From: Tetragonia tetragonoides
Lineage: Eukaryota > Streptophyta > Magnoliopsida > Caryophyllales > Aizoaceae
Length of the DNA stretch: 64,000 nucleotides
Assembly (NCBI GenBank): GCA_038025085.1
Contig: CM076153.1
Coordinates: 8,029,501 to 8,093,500, forward strand
Direction: 5' to 3'
Shown here piece after piece: positions 1 to 11,200 of this stretch. The notes beneath the pieces are model-generated. The model made no database searches. It saw nothing but the letters and a program-made list of their open reading frames with translations, and was not told the origin of the DNA. Every line of letters starts with the position of its first letter. The stretch's first letter is position 1. Made by a program: the position numbers and the translations under genes.

Positions 1-19
1 ACAGTGTTTTTATATGGAC

Positions 20-115
20 AATACTCGACCGATACGGCCGATACATGACCGATACGGTCGACACACATCCAATATATGACCGATAAGGCCAATATGGTTG
101 ATACAAAATTCACGC
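20..115. repeat. Imperfect short repeats of a GACCGATACGG-type motif
   Basis: The motif GACCGATACGGCC and variants recur about five times in under 100 bp, separated by short AT-rich words. The stretch lies in what must be an intron of the flippase gene whose exons start at 288. It looks like a degraded simple repeat or the edge of a transposable element. No terminal repeat or target duplication is visible, because the left side is cut by the window. Confidence 0.45.
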
Positions 116-287
116 TACGACAGGTTCAACCTGATTCCCATAACCAATATCAATCCGCTTCCAAACGGTCGCGACCGAGACCACGATTTTGAACCATGGT
201 CCCTAATGGATATTTGATATTGCTATATTTAATTAATTTTTGTGAATATAATGTACTAGAATTTCTGAAGCAAATTTTTACTTGCAG

Positions 288-2294
288 AATTCAGGTTTTT
301 GAAGAGATTGATTCTTGTGCACGGACGTTATTCATACAACCGTACAGCATTTCTGTCCCAATATTCCTTTTACAAATCCCTCATTATCTGCTTCATACAA
401 ATATTGTATGTCAATCTCTTTTGTGTAATTTTCTTTTTCTTTTTCTTCATGTCTATTGATAAGCTAACTTGTCGAAGACATTCAGTTTCTCTTTTGTTTC
501 AGGCATCTCGGGTACCAGCCTTTTCAATTCTGTGAGTTTGATGGCTTATAATGTCTTCTACACAAGTGTTCCTGTTTTGGTTAGTGTCCTTGACAAAGAC
601 GTAAGTGAAAGGACAGTGATGCAGCATCCTCAGATCTTGTTTTATTGTCAGGCTGGAAGGTAAGTGTTTTATCGAATCTTGAATGTGGGGCTCTCCAAAT
701 TTATGAAAAATGCCAAGTTGATATGTTCAGTTTTGTTACTCGGTGTCTCAGTCTTCAAAGTTAGCTACCTAGTGTGTATCAAGAATCAAAAGAGACCCAA
801 ATTCAGGAAATGATGTCTTGTATTCAAAACTTCTCGTATGTGTAAAATATCTGGTTAGAGAAGTAGTACAAGTGTCATGATTAATTGATTGAGAAAATGC
901 AGCAGGCTAATTGTGTTTAGCTACTGATTTCCATTAATTCTCTCTATTTCTCCCTCCTGTCTCCTGCATTCTTTTTCATTCTCTCCTTAAATAAGCTTTA
1001 GGTATAATATATATACAATAACCTTTGAAGTACAAGAAGATCTATTTTCCTAAAATTTAGCTTTCGCCCTTATTTTTGAACTCCAATGCTACCTGAATAA
1101 AGTGATGCCGTATTTATTATTATTTTTATTTATTACTTTTCTACTGGAATTTATGGTATAATCTAGGACTTGTATAAGACTTGGGTGTTTTGTCTATCCC
1201 GTTTAATTTTTGTCGAACTAATGCTTATCTTGGAACAGGATTTTGAACCCAAGCACCTTTGCCGGGTGGTTTGGACGATCTCTCTTTCATGTAAGGCATC
1301 AATTTAATCATTTTCCTAATATTCTTCTTGTTTGTTCCTAACTGATCAAGTTGGCTATGATTTGCAGGCTCTTGTAGTATTCATTATCAGCATGAATGCA
1401 TATGCTGGTGAAAAAAGTGAAATGGAGGAAGTAGCCATGGTGGCGCTCTCTGGATGCATATGGTTGCAAGCTTTCGTAATAGCACTGGAAACGAAGTAAG
1501 CTCTCATCCATGGTTGTCGTTAAATGTTATAGAAAATGCTGTTCGAAACAGTGCTCATAGGATCAAGCTCTAAATATGTGTTCGTGGATGCAACTGAATA
1601 CTTAGAATTTAGAAAGGGTGGGGGTTAGCACCAAAATATACAAAGAGCACATAGAAGTTCCTGATATACAACTCTCTACATTTTTGTTTTTTCTGTTTCA
1701 TTTCGTATACAGTATTGCAGCACCTTGCAATATGGGGGAATCTGGTTGCTTTCTATATCATCAACCTTATTGTGAGCACTATTCCAGCATCAGGAATGCA
1801 CACAATCATGTTTCGGTTGTGCAAACAACCGTCTTACTGGATAACTATGCTTGTAAGTCTTTGCTCAACCAGTACGGACACAATTGTTTCTGTAAAGTCG
1901 TGTCCCATTCTCTCTCTGGCCTGGTCTTTGTACTGACAAAACGTTGTGAATTTTGTTTCAGATTATTGTTGTTGCTGGCATGGGTCCAGTATTAGCATTG
2001 AAGTACTTCCGATTCACATATATTCCAAGCAAAATAAACCTACTTCAGCAGGCTGAGCGTTTGGGTGGGCCCATCCTGACTTTAGGTAATATAGAGCCAC
2101 AGCCTAGATCGATTGAGAAAGAAGTTTCACCCTTGTCTATAACCCATTCAAAGAACAGGAATCCGGTGTACGAGCCTCTGTTGTCTGACTCCCCAAATTC
2201 CACTAGAAAGTCCTTTGGACCAGGGACGCCGTTCGATTTTTTCTCACAAGGCAGGTTGTCATCTAGCTATTCGAGAAATTGTAAAGACAATTGA
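288..2294 (+). CDS. ALA2: Phospholipid-transporting P4-ATPase, C-terminal part (ALA2-like), 5' end outside window
   Basis: P4-ATPases flip aminophospholipids between membrane leaflets, usually with an ALIS/CDC50 partner. Arabidopsis ALA2 acts on endomembranes. Six exons are visible: 288-405, 486-659, 1239-1290, 1368-1495, about 1702-1852 and 1962-2294 (stop TGA). Together they encode the last 317 residues of a family of roughly 1,100. The first exon starts inside a codon, so the gene continues to the left. Diagnostic words are HGRYSYNRTAFLSQYSFYKS, QHPQILFYCQAGR, FAGWFGRSLFH, GPILTLGNIE and SPVYEPLLSDSPN-like NPVYEPLLSDSPN. This part holds the late transmembrane helices and the cytosolic tail, not the catalytic DKTG site. 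Intron 406-485 is only 80 nt. The intron before the fifth exon appears to end in AT instead of AG (1700-1701), which could impair splicing. The family call is very secure; the symbol rests on remembered similarity. Confidence 0.9.
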
Positions 2295-2867
2295 TTCTGG
2301 AGGCTTGACAATAATGTATAGCTTTCCAAAGTTGAGCCATATGGCTTTTGTAATATTTTGTTGTAGGTTAAATGTAGAATATGAGTGGTATTTATGTGTA
2401 CAGGAGAAAGAAAGAGGTAGTATTCATTGTCCAAAACCGCAGCTTAGAAGAGCCAGGATTTTGACGTCCTAGTGTTTGTCGCGGTGATAGACAATTTTTG
2501 GTAGTCAGTTGTACGCTTTAGTTTTCGGCATAGAGAAGTTCTTAATTCCCGGCTTGCAAATGTGGAGAATCCGGCTACTTGGACAATGTAACATTTGCAC
2601 AGATGACAATGTATTGATTGACTATTTAAGCAAAAGATGCTTCATACATTCATACTCGGTTCTCTTTCTCTTTCCAAGTCTCCCTGAAGTGCTATGCTCC
2701 GCCCTTGTCTTCTCTTAAGAGTGCCGCAATCAGCGAGGTATCAGCTGCAATCACAATGGTTGTGTATGGTTTGGTCTTTATGGGGCTGCAATCACAAGAA
2801 CAGGAGGTTGGACATAGTGTTTTTTTTTTTGGACATAGTTCTTCATCTGATATCACCATAATCTCAA
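2295..2867. other. 3' flank of the flippase gene
   Basis: This stretch follows the flippase stop codon and should include its 3' UTR. Short open frames here show no similarity I recognise. A T-run lies near 2820. I see no further gene. Confidence 0.4.
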
Positions 2868-3055
2868 TTAGAGAAGCTTATACCCAAGAGGTGTTGGCTC
2901 ACTAGTAAACAAGTTGTAACTTGTACACCAGGTCATGGGTTTAAACCTCCTGAGAAACACCTGCACGAATTAATTCGTGGAATACCCGGTGCTCTTTAGC
3001 CACGCCCAAAAACGAAGGAAGTTTTAAACCAAAAACATAATTTAGAGAAGCTTAT
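2868..3055 (+). mobile_element. tRNA-derived SINE with 14-bp target-site duplication
   Basis: A body of about 160 bp (2882-3041) is flanked by perfect copies of TTAGAGAAGCTTAT at 2868-2881 and 3042-3055. Near its 5' end are a box-A-like word (TGGCTCACTAGTAAAC) and a box-B-like word (GGGTTTAAACC) at tRNA-like spacing, which is the internal RNA polymerase III promoter of a SINE. The 3' end is only weakly A-rich. The perfect duplication suggests a fairly recent insertion. I cannot assign a named family. Confidence 0.75.
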
Positions 3056-3779
3056 GCGAACAATTCAAAAAAAATCCTCCGCACTTTTTGATTGCAAAAT
3101 AGCCCCGAGTAGAAGAAGTAACAACTATGAACCCTGATTTAATAGGGTCGTTGGATTTTTTCAAAAATTTGTTTAATTGAGATTATTTTTGTTAAATCCA
3201 AATTTCCGATTTTTTTTTTGTTGTGATTTCTTAAAATCTAGAGTACCTCTTTTATTTTATTTTTCCATTTGAAAACTGAAAACATCTTCAAAAGATCTAC
3301 ACCTTTCACACACAATATAAAAAGGGGATTGCTAAATGTAAATCCCCATATTACTGAACGTAAATTCTTTTTCCCTCAATACCCCTAACAAATTTGTGCC
3401 TCATTTCCCTCTCTACCCGTTCTCCTTCTCCTTACCCTCTTCCTTTCCTTTTCCCTGTCTACAACCCAAACAACATCAATTCATGTCTTATGATGTAATT
3501 AAACTCCATAGTTCAAAGGATGGAGTCATCAGCATTGTGGGGGACGGTGGTCGGCAATAATGGTTGGGTGGGCGGCGCCTCTATCGGGATGCCGGCGAGA
3601 AGGCATCAATGAGGCGGGGGATTCCGGCAACTCGGCGAGAACGCCCTTCTCTCTCCTCCCGATTACCCACCCACCCAAACCAACGCACATCCGCCTCTCT
3701 CCCCTCCTGCTTCTCTCTCTCTTGCCAGCCACCAGCCAAGCACTAGCCCCCAATCTACACGCCACCCAATCAACTGTCA
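3056..3779. other. Intergenic sequence, AT-rich then C-rich
   Basis: An AT-rich half is followed by a pyrimidine-rich half (about 3400-3780) with many CCCTCTC-like words. Overlapping open frames on both strands around 3530-3790 are best explained by this biased composition. None resembles a known family. No gene is supported. Confidence 0.4.
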
Positions 3780-4871
3780 CTCCCTACTAGGCCTGGCAAT
3801 GGGTCGGGTTCGGGTCGGGTGGAGCATCACCCGCATCCACCCATTTAATATTTGAGCTCCACCCATCCATCCATCACCCATGAAAAGCTCCACCCGCATC
3901 CAATCCACCCATCATCCGCGGGTGAACGGGTGGATCGGGTGGTAAACGGGTGAAATTAATAAATAAAATAAATTCAGATTTCCAGACATTAAATACTGGG
4001 CCGATTTGCTGCTGCCAGCCAACCAGTAGCCTTACAAAATCATCTGCTTGATAGTGCAATATTATACAAAAGTGGAGGTGTTCATAATACTCAAATTGTT
4101 ACAAGTTTACAAAAGAAAACAGCAACAATGTCTTCTGTAATACTCAAATTTAGTACCAAAGTCTTTACTTAAAACATTACAAACTAGCAAACAAACAAAA
4201 AATGAAAATGTCTTTATCTTAATTCTTAAACAATGAAAGTCCTCCCACGCTCCTACTACCCGAGAAGTCAACAGCCCCATCTTTTCTTTTGGTGTTCCCT
4301 TTCTATTCTACCAAATCAAAATCAAATTAAATCTGTATCATAACACCCATTAACCAAATCTATTACATAATCATCCAAAACCTTAAACCCCATGAACACC
4401 AACATTTTCGAAAAAAAATAAAAGAACCTGAATTCCGATGAGAAGGTGAGGTGAGGACTGAGGACTGAGTGGCTGGTGAGTGATGGTGAGAGGATGCTCC
4501 GGCGACGGTGGCGAGTGGCGAGTGGCTGGTGAACTGATGCAAAGAACAATGAAGCGATTAAAGGACAGAATATGAGAAAGTAAGAGGAGAGAGAAAATAG
4601 AAGGAGAGAGATGGAGACTAACCTTTACCGGCGAGTCGCGGTAAACTGGAGACGGTGGCGACTGGCGACTGGGCGAGTGAGATCTGACTTTGGGGAGGCT
4701 GAGGCCTGAGAGAAAGAGAGTGAAGTGAATTTGGTCTCAGGAGTTGAGGAAGGGACATAACATTTGCTAGGGTTTGCTTTTTTTTATTTTATTTTTTTAA
4801 TAATTTATATTAAAATATTAAATGGATAGTGGGCGAATTCGTGGGTCGAGTTTGCCAGGCCTACTCCCTAC
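3780..4871. mobile_element. Non-autonomous hAT-superfamily transposon, 1,076 bp
   Basis: The element body is 3788-4863. Its terminal inverted repeat begins TAGGCCTGGCAA on the left and appears as the reverse complement TTGCCAGGCCTA on the right. It is flanked by identical 8-bp duplications CTCCCTAC at 3780-3787 and 4864-4871. An 8-bp duplication plus a TAGG-type terminus is the hAT signature. Just inside the left end are many GGGTCGGG/CACCCGC subterminal words. There is no transposase reading frame, so movement would have depended on an enzyme made elsewhere. Confidence 0.9.
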
Positions 4872-5200
4872 CCACAATCCTCTCACCATGATTAAATAAA
4901 GAAGAGTCAAATTCTAATTGTTATCTAGATTTAACTGTGTTAAATTTTGTGTCAATCGTTCTAACGGGTTGAATTTAATTAGGTCATTGCCGTCGGTTGA
5001 TGAGTAAAGCCCACTTTAACAGAGGAAATTGAGACCAAAATGATGAAGTTGTCCTCAAAATAAAAGGGTATTATGGTACGAATAGTGGCAAAGATATTTG
5101 CGTTCAGTAATTTTGAATTTACATTAACGAGTTTCGTATAAAAAAGAAGTTACTCTAGAAAACAGAGCTCCCACAAGCTGGACCCTTCTGCTCCCTGCCA
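4872..5200. other. Upstream region of the PPR gene
   Basis: These 330 bp lie between the hAT element and the PPR start codon and must hold its promoter and 5' UTR. No convincing TATA box is seen, which is usual for plant housekeeping genes. The hAT insertion therefore sits close to the regulatory region. Confidence 0.4.
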
Positions 5201-8200
5201 ATGAGGAACCTGGTTATTATCACAGGCTCATCATCCTCCATTGTCACTCACCACCATTATCATCACCACCTCTTCAACCCAAAATACCCACAGATTTTCT
5301 CTCTTCCAAACCCCATTTCCCTTTCTCTCTCCAAACCCACTTCACCCACCCCACCTTCTTCATCTTCTTCTCCTCTCTCTTCATCTTCTTCTCTTCTACC
5401 ATCCCCCAATTTAGGCCCTTCCAATGGAGAAAACACCAATAATGATCTTAGCTATTATGCCGAAATTGCTTCGAAGTCGGTTGAAGATGGGCGCTTTGAG
5501 GATTTTAGGATGGTTGTGGACAATGTATTGAGCTCCAGTGATAATGGGTTTGTGGGTTTCGGTAAATTGTTGAATGTGGAGCTTTTATTGGCGGGTGTTT
5601 TTAAGGGTCTTAAAGATGGAAAAATTAGGGGTGTTGTTGGATTGTTGGGTTGTTTTTCTCAATTGGGTGTTGATGTTTTGGGGTTGTTTGATGATTCTGA
5701 TATGGGGTTGCTTAAAAGAGAGTGTCTTCGGATTGTAAACAATGGGAATTTGGATGAAGCAGCTGAGCTAATAGAAGCATTAGCAGGTAATGTGCGTTAA
5801 AAATGTATTGGTTTGATATAAAGTTGAGATTCTTAGAGTTGTTGAATGTGATATATTAAATGTTAGATATTGTTACAAATGTGACATATTTGGCCGTGTT
5901 TACATTTTACTGTTTGCTTATAGTATGTCAGTTTCCTGATCATATCATTGCTAAGAACTCTGTGGTGTACTGGTGTTGAGTGACATGACATGTATTTGGA
6001 TTCTGTGCTCACGGTTATGGTTGGGCTTCTGATGTCATTGGGCCTAAACATTAGTCAAGTGTCGTATAAGTATTGTGGTTGTAGTTCATTTCAAGATGTA
6101 ATGGCAATGCTTATTTGGCAGTGGTTAGTACCCGTCGTGAATTAAATGTGAAAGAAATCGTTGTGTAATTCCTGTGGAGACATCCTAATCAGGTTTGTCT
6201 TTCTACTTCGTGTGGCTTATGACCCTTGTCTCAAATGATTCAGGTTTCCGATTTCCAATTCGGGAGCTCGTAAAGCCCAGTGATATCATAAGAATATCCG
6301 TGGACAGACGGTGCCCTAGTTTGGCAGTAAGGTATGGGTTGCTACTTGCTTTCTTATGATGTTTATCCATCTAGAAGTTACACTCAAAATTAGCCAACTC
6401 ATTCTCTGTTGGTAAACCACGATCATAGATGCAAGTCCTGTCCCTTTGCATCTGCAGACAGCTCTTCTTCTGTGCTGGAGTTTGTAATTGAGCATTGAAG
6501 ACTACTTCCTATAGAATCACTTTAGTCTCATCTAACCTCAAACCCTTATTTTTCCATTGAGCCACAGTTACAGAAGAAACATATTTTACCATATGAGAAG
6601 ACAATTAAACAGAAATGAGAGTAAAGTTGGTGGAATAGAGAAATTTCGTTCCAGGGTCACTAGATTCTATTGGAATCAGGCGAATCTCTGATGACCACTT
6701 TTTCAGCCCTGTATATTGTTTGACATGTCTCTCCCTACAGTGCATATCTGAACTCTTCCTTTCAAAATTGGTAGAATTCCAGTGTTGAAGCTGCTATCAT
6801 CAAACTAGAGGATTGGCCCTAGCATCATATGCCTTCATTTTGAGGTTGGCTTAGGAACAGAAGAGAGGGGCTGTTTGATGACACAACCTGTAATACAGCC
6901 TGCTACAAGATGTAAAGATTGCTTGCTGTATTCAAATTAGCATGTTGCGAAGATTATGAACTTCTCTTCTATAAAACTTGGAATACCATGATTTTCTAAA
7001 AGCTTGTTCTTCAATCCAGTACCTCCTCCTTTCTTTTTTTTTTTAAATGGTCAAATCCAATGTTCTCTTTAAGAAGCGCTTCCACGCTTCAATTTGGCAG
7101 GTATGTCTCTCTCCTTCCACATGCAGACATATTGATCTGTACAATCATCAGGGAATTTGGAAAGAAAGCAGATCTGATTTCTGCTTTGGAAGTGTTTGAA
7201 GCTTCCAAAATGAAGATGAATGGCAATAACATGTATGTGTATCGCACTATAATTGATGTTTGCGGCCTATGTGGTGACTGCTACAAACCTAGGGCTATCT
7301 ATGAGGTACCTTCTTGAACAGATACAGTACAATATCGCTTTCCTACGTGTTTTTCATGTGAACAGTAACCCCTTTTTGTAAATTATTTTCTGCAATTTCA
7401 TGGTTGATTCTTCGAGTTGAGCTGCAAAAGAAGGAACAGTAAAGGGGTTAATACTTAATTGTGAGTTGTAACTGTGTCGAAGTAAATTAAGCATCCTGTA
7501 GAAAACTTATTTGTATGTTTTTTTTGAGATCTAAACAGGCTAGTTAGTCTGATTGTAATGTCATGAGATGCTGCTATTTATTGCAATCATATTGCTACTG
7601 GAAATATGTTAATATTTTCATGAACTTTGCCAAGGAAACAAACAGAGAAACCTGTAGCCAGCTTTTTACGATAGGAGACCCATAAACACTATATGCTCTG
7701 CTGAATTTGGTATATGAGAATATTAACAAATAGTTTACTTATGCAATTCTTCCACCTCTATTGAAGGACTAAGTTTCTGAACTGAAATGGGTATCAACAA
7801 ATCAATTGTATTTGTATGTGTTTCTACAACCTGTCTGTTAATTTTGGGTAACAGGTGCAGAGAATCTCAATAACTATTGGAGAATATAGGTGATATTGAA
7901 GTTTGGGGATCCGGATGTCCTCCCCGAGAGTCCTCTAGGGTCGTGATAGACCCACAGGAGAAGTTTGGGCAAAAATGACACCCGGGGCCCTGGAAGCCGA
8001 AAACGAAGGCTATAATCTACGTTTTTTGGGCTTCCGGGAGGCCGAGAAATGAAGGTGGATATTTTCGCACCATATCTCATGGAACACCCCTACTGGACAT
8101 GATAGGCCCTCGGGGTCGCTTATCCGATCCCTGATAGGCTTGGAAGGGTGTTTTACGGGGCACCGGTGTAAGAGTTAGAACACCAAAGGCATGGGTGTAA

Positions 8201-11200
8201 ATATCGATGTTCGGGGATCCAGATGTCCCTCCCGAGGCATCGAGGGTCCTCTAGAGTCATCATAGACCCACCGGAGAATTTTGGGCAAAAATGACACCCG
8301 GGGCCCGGGAAGCCGAAAACGAAGGCTATATAATCCACGTTTTTTGGTCTTCCGGGAGGCCGAGAAACGAAGGTGGATATTTTCGCATTACATCGCACGG
8401 AACACCCTGGAGGACATGGGAGGCCCTCGGGGTCGCTTATCAGGTCCCCGATAGGCTTGGAAGGGCGTTTTACAGGGCACCGATGTAAGAGCCGGAAGAG
8501 AAAAGGCATGGATGATATCTAAGTTCGGGGATCCGAATGTGCCTCACGAGGCACCGAGGATACTCTAAGGTCATGATAGACTCTCCGGAGAAATTTGGGA
8601 AAAATGAAACCCGGGGCCCGGGAGGCCGAAAACGAAGGCTATAATCCACTTTTTTTTGGCATCCGGGAGGCCGAGGAATGAAGGTGGATATTTTCGCACC
8701 ATATTGCACGGAACACCCCTAAAGGATATCGGCGGCACTCGGGGTCGCTTATCCAGTCCCCGACAGGCTTGGAAGGGCGTTTTACAGGGCATCGGTGTAA
8801 GAGCCAAAACACCAAAGGCATGAGTGATAAAGTTCGGGGATCCGAATGTGCCTCTTGGGGCATCGAGGATACTCGAGGATCATGATAGATCTCCCGGAGA
8901 AATTTGGGCAAAAATGATACCCAGGGCCCGGGAAGCCGAAAACGAAAGCTATCCACGTTTTTTGGGCTTCCGGGAGGCCAACGAACGAAGGTGGATATTT
9001 TCGCACCACATCGGACGGAACACCCCTAGAGGATATAGGAGGCCCTCGGGGTCGTTTATCCAGTCCTCGATAGGCTTGGAAGGGCATTTTAGGGGTACCT
9101 GTGTAAGAGCCAAAACACGAAAGGCATGAGTGATATCGAAGTTCGGGGATCCGAATGTGCCGAGGATACTCTAGGGTCATGATAGATCCCCAGAGAAGTT
9201 TGGGTAAAAATGACACCCGGGACCCGAGAAACCGAAAACGAATACTAATCCACGTTTTTTGGGCTTTTGAGAGGCCGCTGAACGAATGTGGATATTTTCG
9301 CACTAAATCGCACGGAACACCCCTAGAGGACATGGGAGGCCCTCGGTGTCGCTTATCCATTCCCTGATAGCTTAAAAGGGCGTTTACGGGGCATCAGTGT
9401 AAGAGCCAAAACACCAAAGACATGGGTGATATTGAAGTTCGGGGATCCGAATGTGCCTCCTGGGGCACCGACGATACTGTAGGGTCATGATAGACCCCCG
9501 GAGAAGTTTGGGCAAAAATGACATCTAGGCCCCGGGAAGCCGAAAACGAAGGCTATAATCCATGTTTTTCGGGCTTCCGGGAGGCCGAGGAACGAAGGTG
9601 GATATTTTTGCACCACATCGCACGGAACACCCCTAGAGGACGTGATAGGCACTTGGGGTCACTTATCCGATTCCTGATAGGCTTGGAAGGGCGTTTTACG
9701 GAGCACTGGTGTAAGAGCCAGAACACCACAGGCATGAGTGATATCTAAGTTCGGGGATCCGGATGTCCCTCTCGAGGCACTGAGGGTCCTCTAGGGTCAT
9801 GATAGACCCACCGGAGAAGTTTGGGCAAAAATGACACCCAGGTTCTGGGAAGCCGAAAACGAAGGCTATCCACGTTTTTTGGGCTTCCGGGAGGTTGAGG
9901 AACGAAGATGGATATTCTTTTATAGATTACTTTATGCAATTTCATGGTTTATTCTTCGAGTTGAGCTGCAAAATAAGGAACAGTAAAGGGTTAATACTTA
10001 ATTGTAACTTGTAACTGTGTCGAAGTAAATTAAGCATCCTATAGAAAACTTATTTGTATGTTTTTTCTTGAGATCTAAACAGGCTAGTTAGTCTGATTGT
10101 AATGTCATGAGATGCTGCTATTTATTGCAATCATATTGCTACTGGAAATATGTTAATATTTTCATGAACTTTTCCTAGGAAACAAACAGAGAAACATGTA
10201 GCCAGCTTTTTATGATAGGAGACCCATATACACTATATGCTCTGCTGAATTTGGTATATGAGAATATTAACAAATAGTTTGCTTATGCAATTCTTCCACC
10301 TCTATTGAAGGACTAAGTTTCTGAACTGACTGTATGGGTATTATAATGAAATCAACAAATCAATTGTATTTGTATGTGTTTATACAACCTGTCTGTTAAT
10401 TTTGGGTAACTGGTGCAGAGAATCTCAATAACTATTGGAGAAGATGGAATACTTCATGCCGTATATACATTATATACTTACTGCTAAAATATTCCTAATA
10501 CTTTCATCTCACAAGTTTTAAGATTAGTTATTTCAGTTGTGTCAGCCAAATTGCCACGTCAAGCCTCATACACCTGTAGAGTGTAGACAAACACAATATG
10601 ATATTTAGATATTTCAAACCACAAGCAAACTAGACTTTCTTAAAATAGTCATGTTCAGCCCTTGGCCTTAATCCACTTTCACACTCAGTGCACGTGCCTG
10701 AGTTCAAATTTGCAGACGTAAAAGCCTTAAAATTGGTTCTTCAGGTTACTTAGTTTTCATGCCAATTTTCAAATTGGAGTTAACTTTGGTTTCTGGTTTG
10801 CCCATTTACTGAACCTTCTTGTGTAGTGCAGGATTTACTGGTACAGAAAGTCACCCCAAACATCTATGTTTTCAACAGTCTTATGAATGTGAATGCCCAT
10901 GACTTGACTTACACCATGGACGTGTACAAGCAAATGCAGGTATTACTTCGTTTCATCTTCTAGACTTATCACATCCATGTATCAATTTACAAAAGCAGGA
11001 GGAGAACTCTTTCAATGAACATAAACTTGCCAAAATTGCCTATTGTAATGAATTATCGTACTCCTAGTGTCTCACATATTTTCTTATTGCTAGAGCCTAG
11101 GCATTGAGGCAGATATGACATCTTACAACATCCTTCTGAAGGCATGTTGTCTGTCTGGAAGAGTTGACTTGGCTCAGGACATTTACAAGCAGGTAAAGCG

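Noticed and set aside
3529..3790. Overlapping frames of 60-83 codons on both strands just before the hAT element
   Set aside because: C-rich biased composition explains them. No homology is seen and they are truncated by the insertion site.
7889..9916. Regular repeats considered as a CRISPR array
   Set aside because: Units are ~310 bp with no unique spacers, and the genome is a plant nuclear one.
7874..9945. Many overlapping open frames on both strands across array 1, some near 190 codons
   Set aside because: They repeat the same peptide words each ~310 bp, appear on both strands and match no family. A period near a multiple of three keeps frames open across units.
7373..10444. The ~515-bp direct repeats considered as LTRs of a retrotransposon
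   Set aside because: No TG...CA ends, primer-binding site, polypurine tract or short target duplication, and the interior is a tandem array with no gag or pol.
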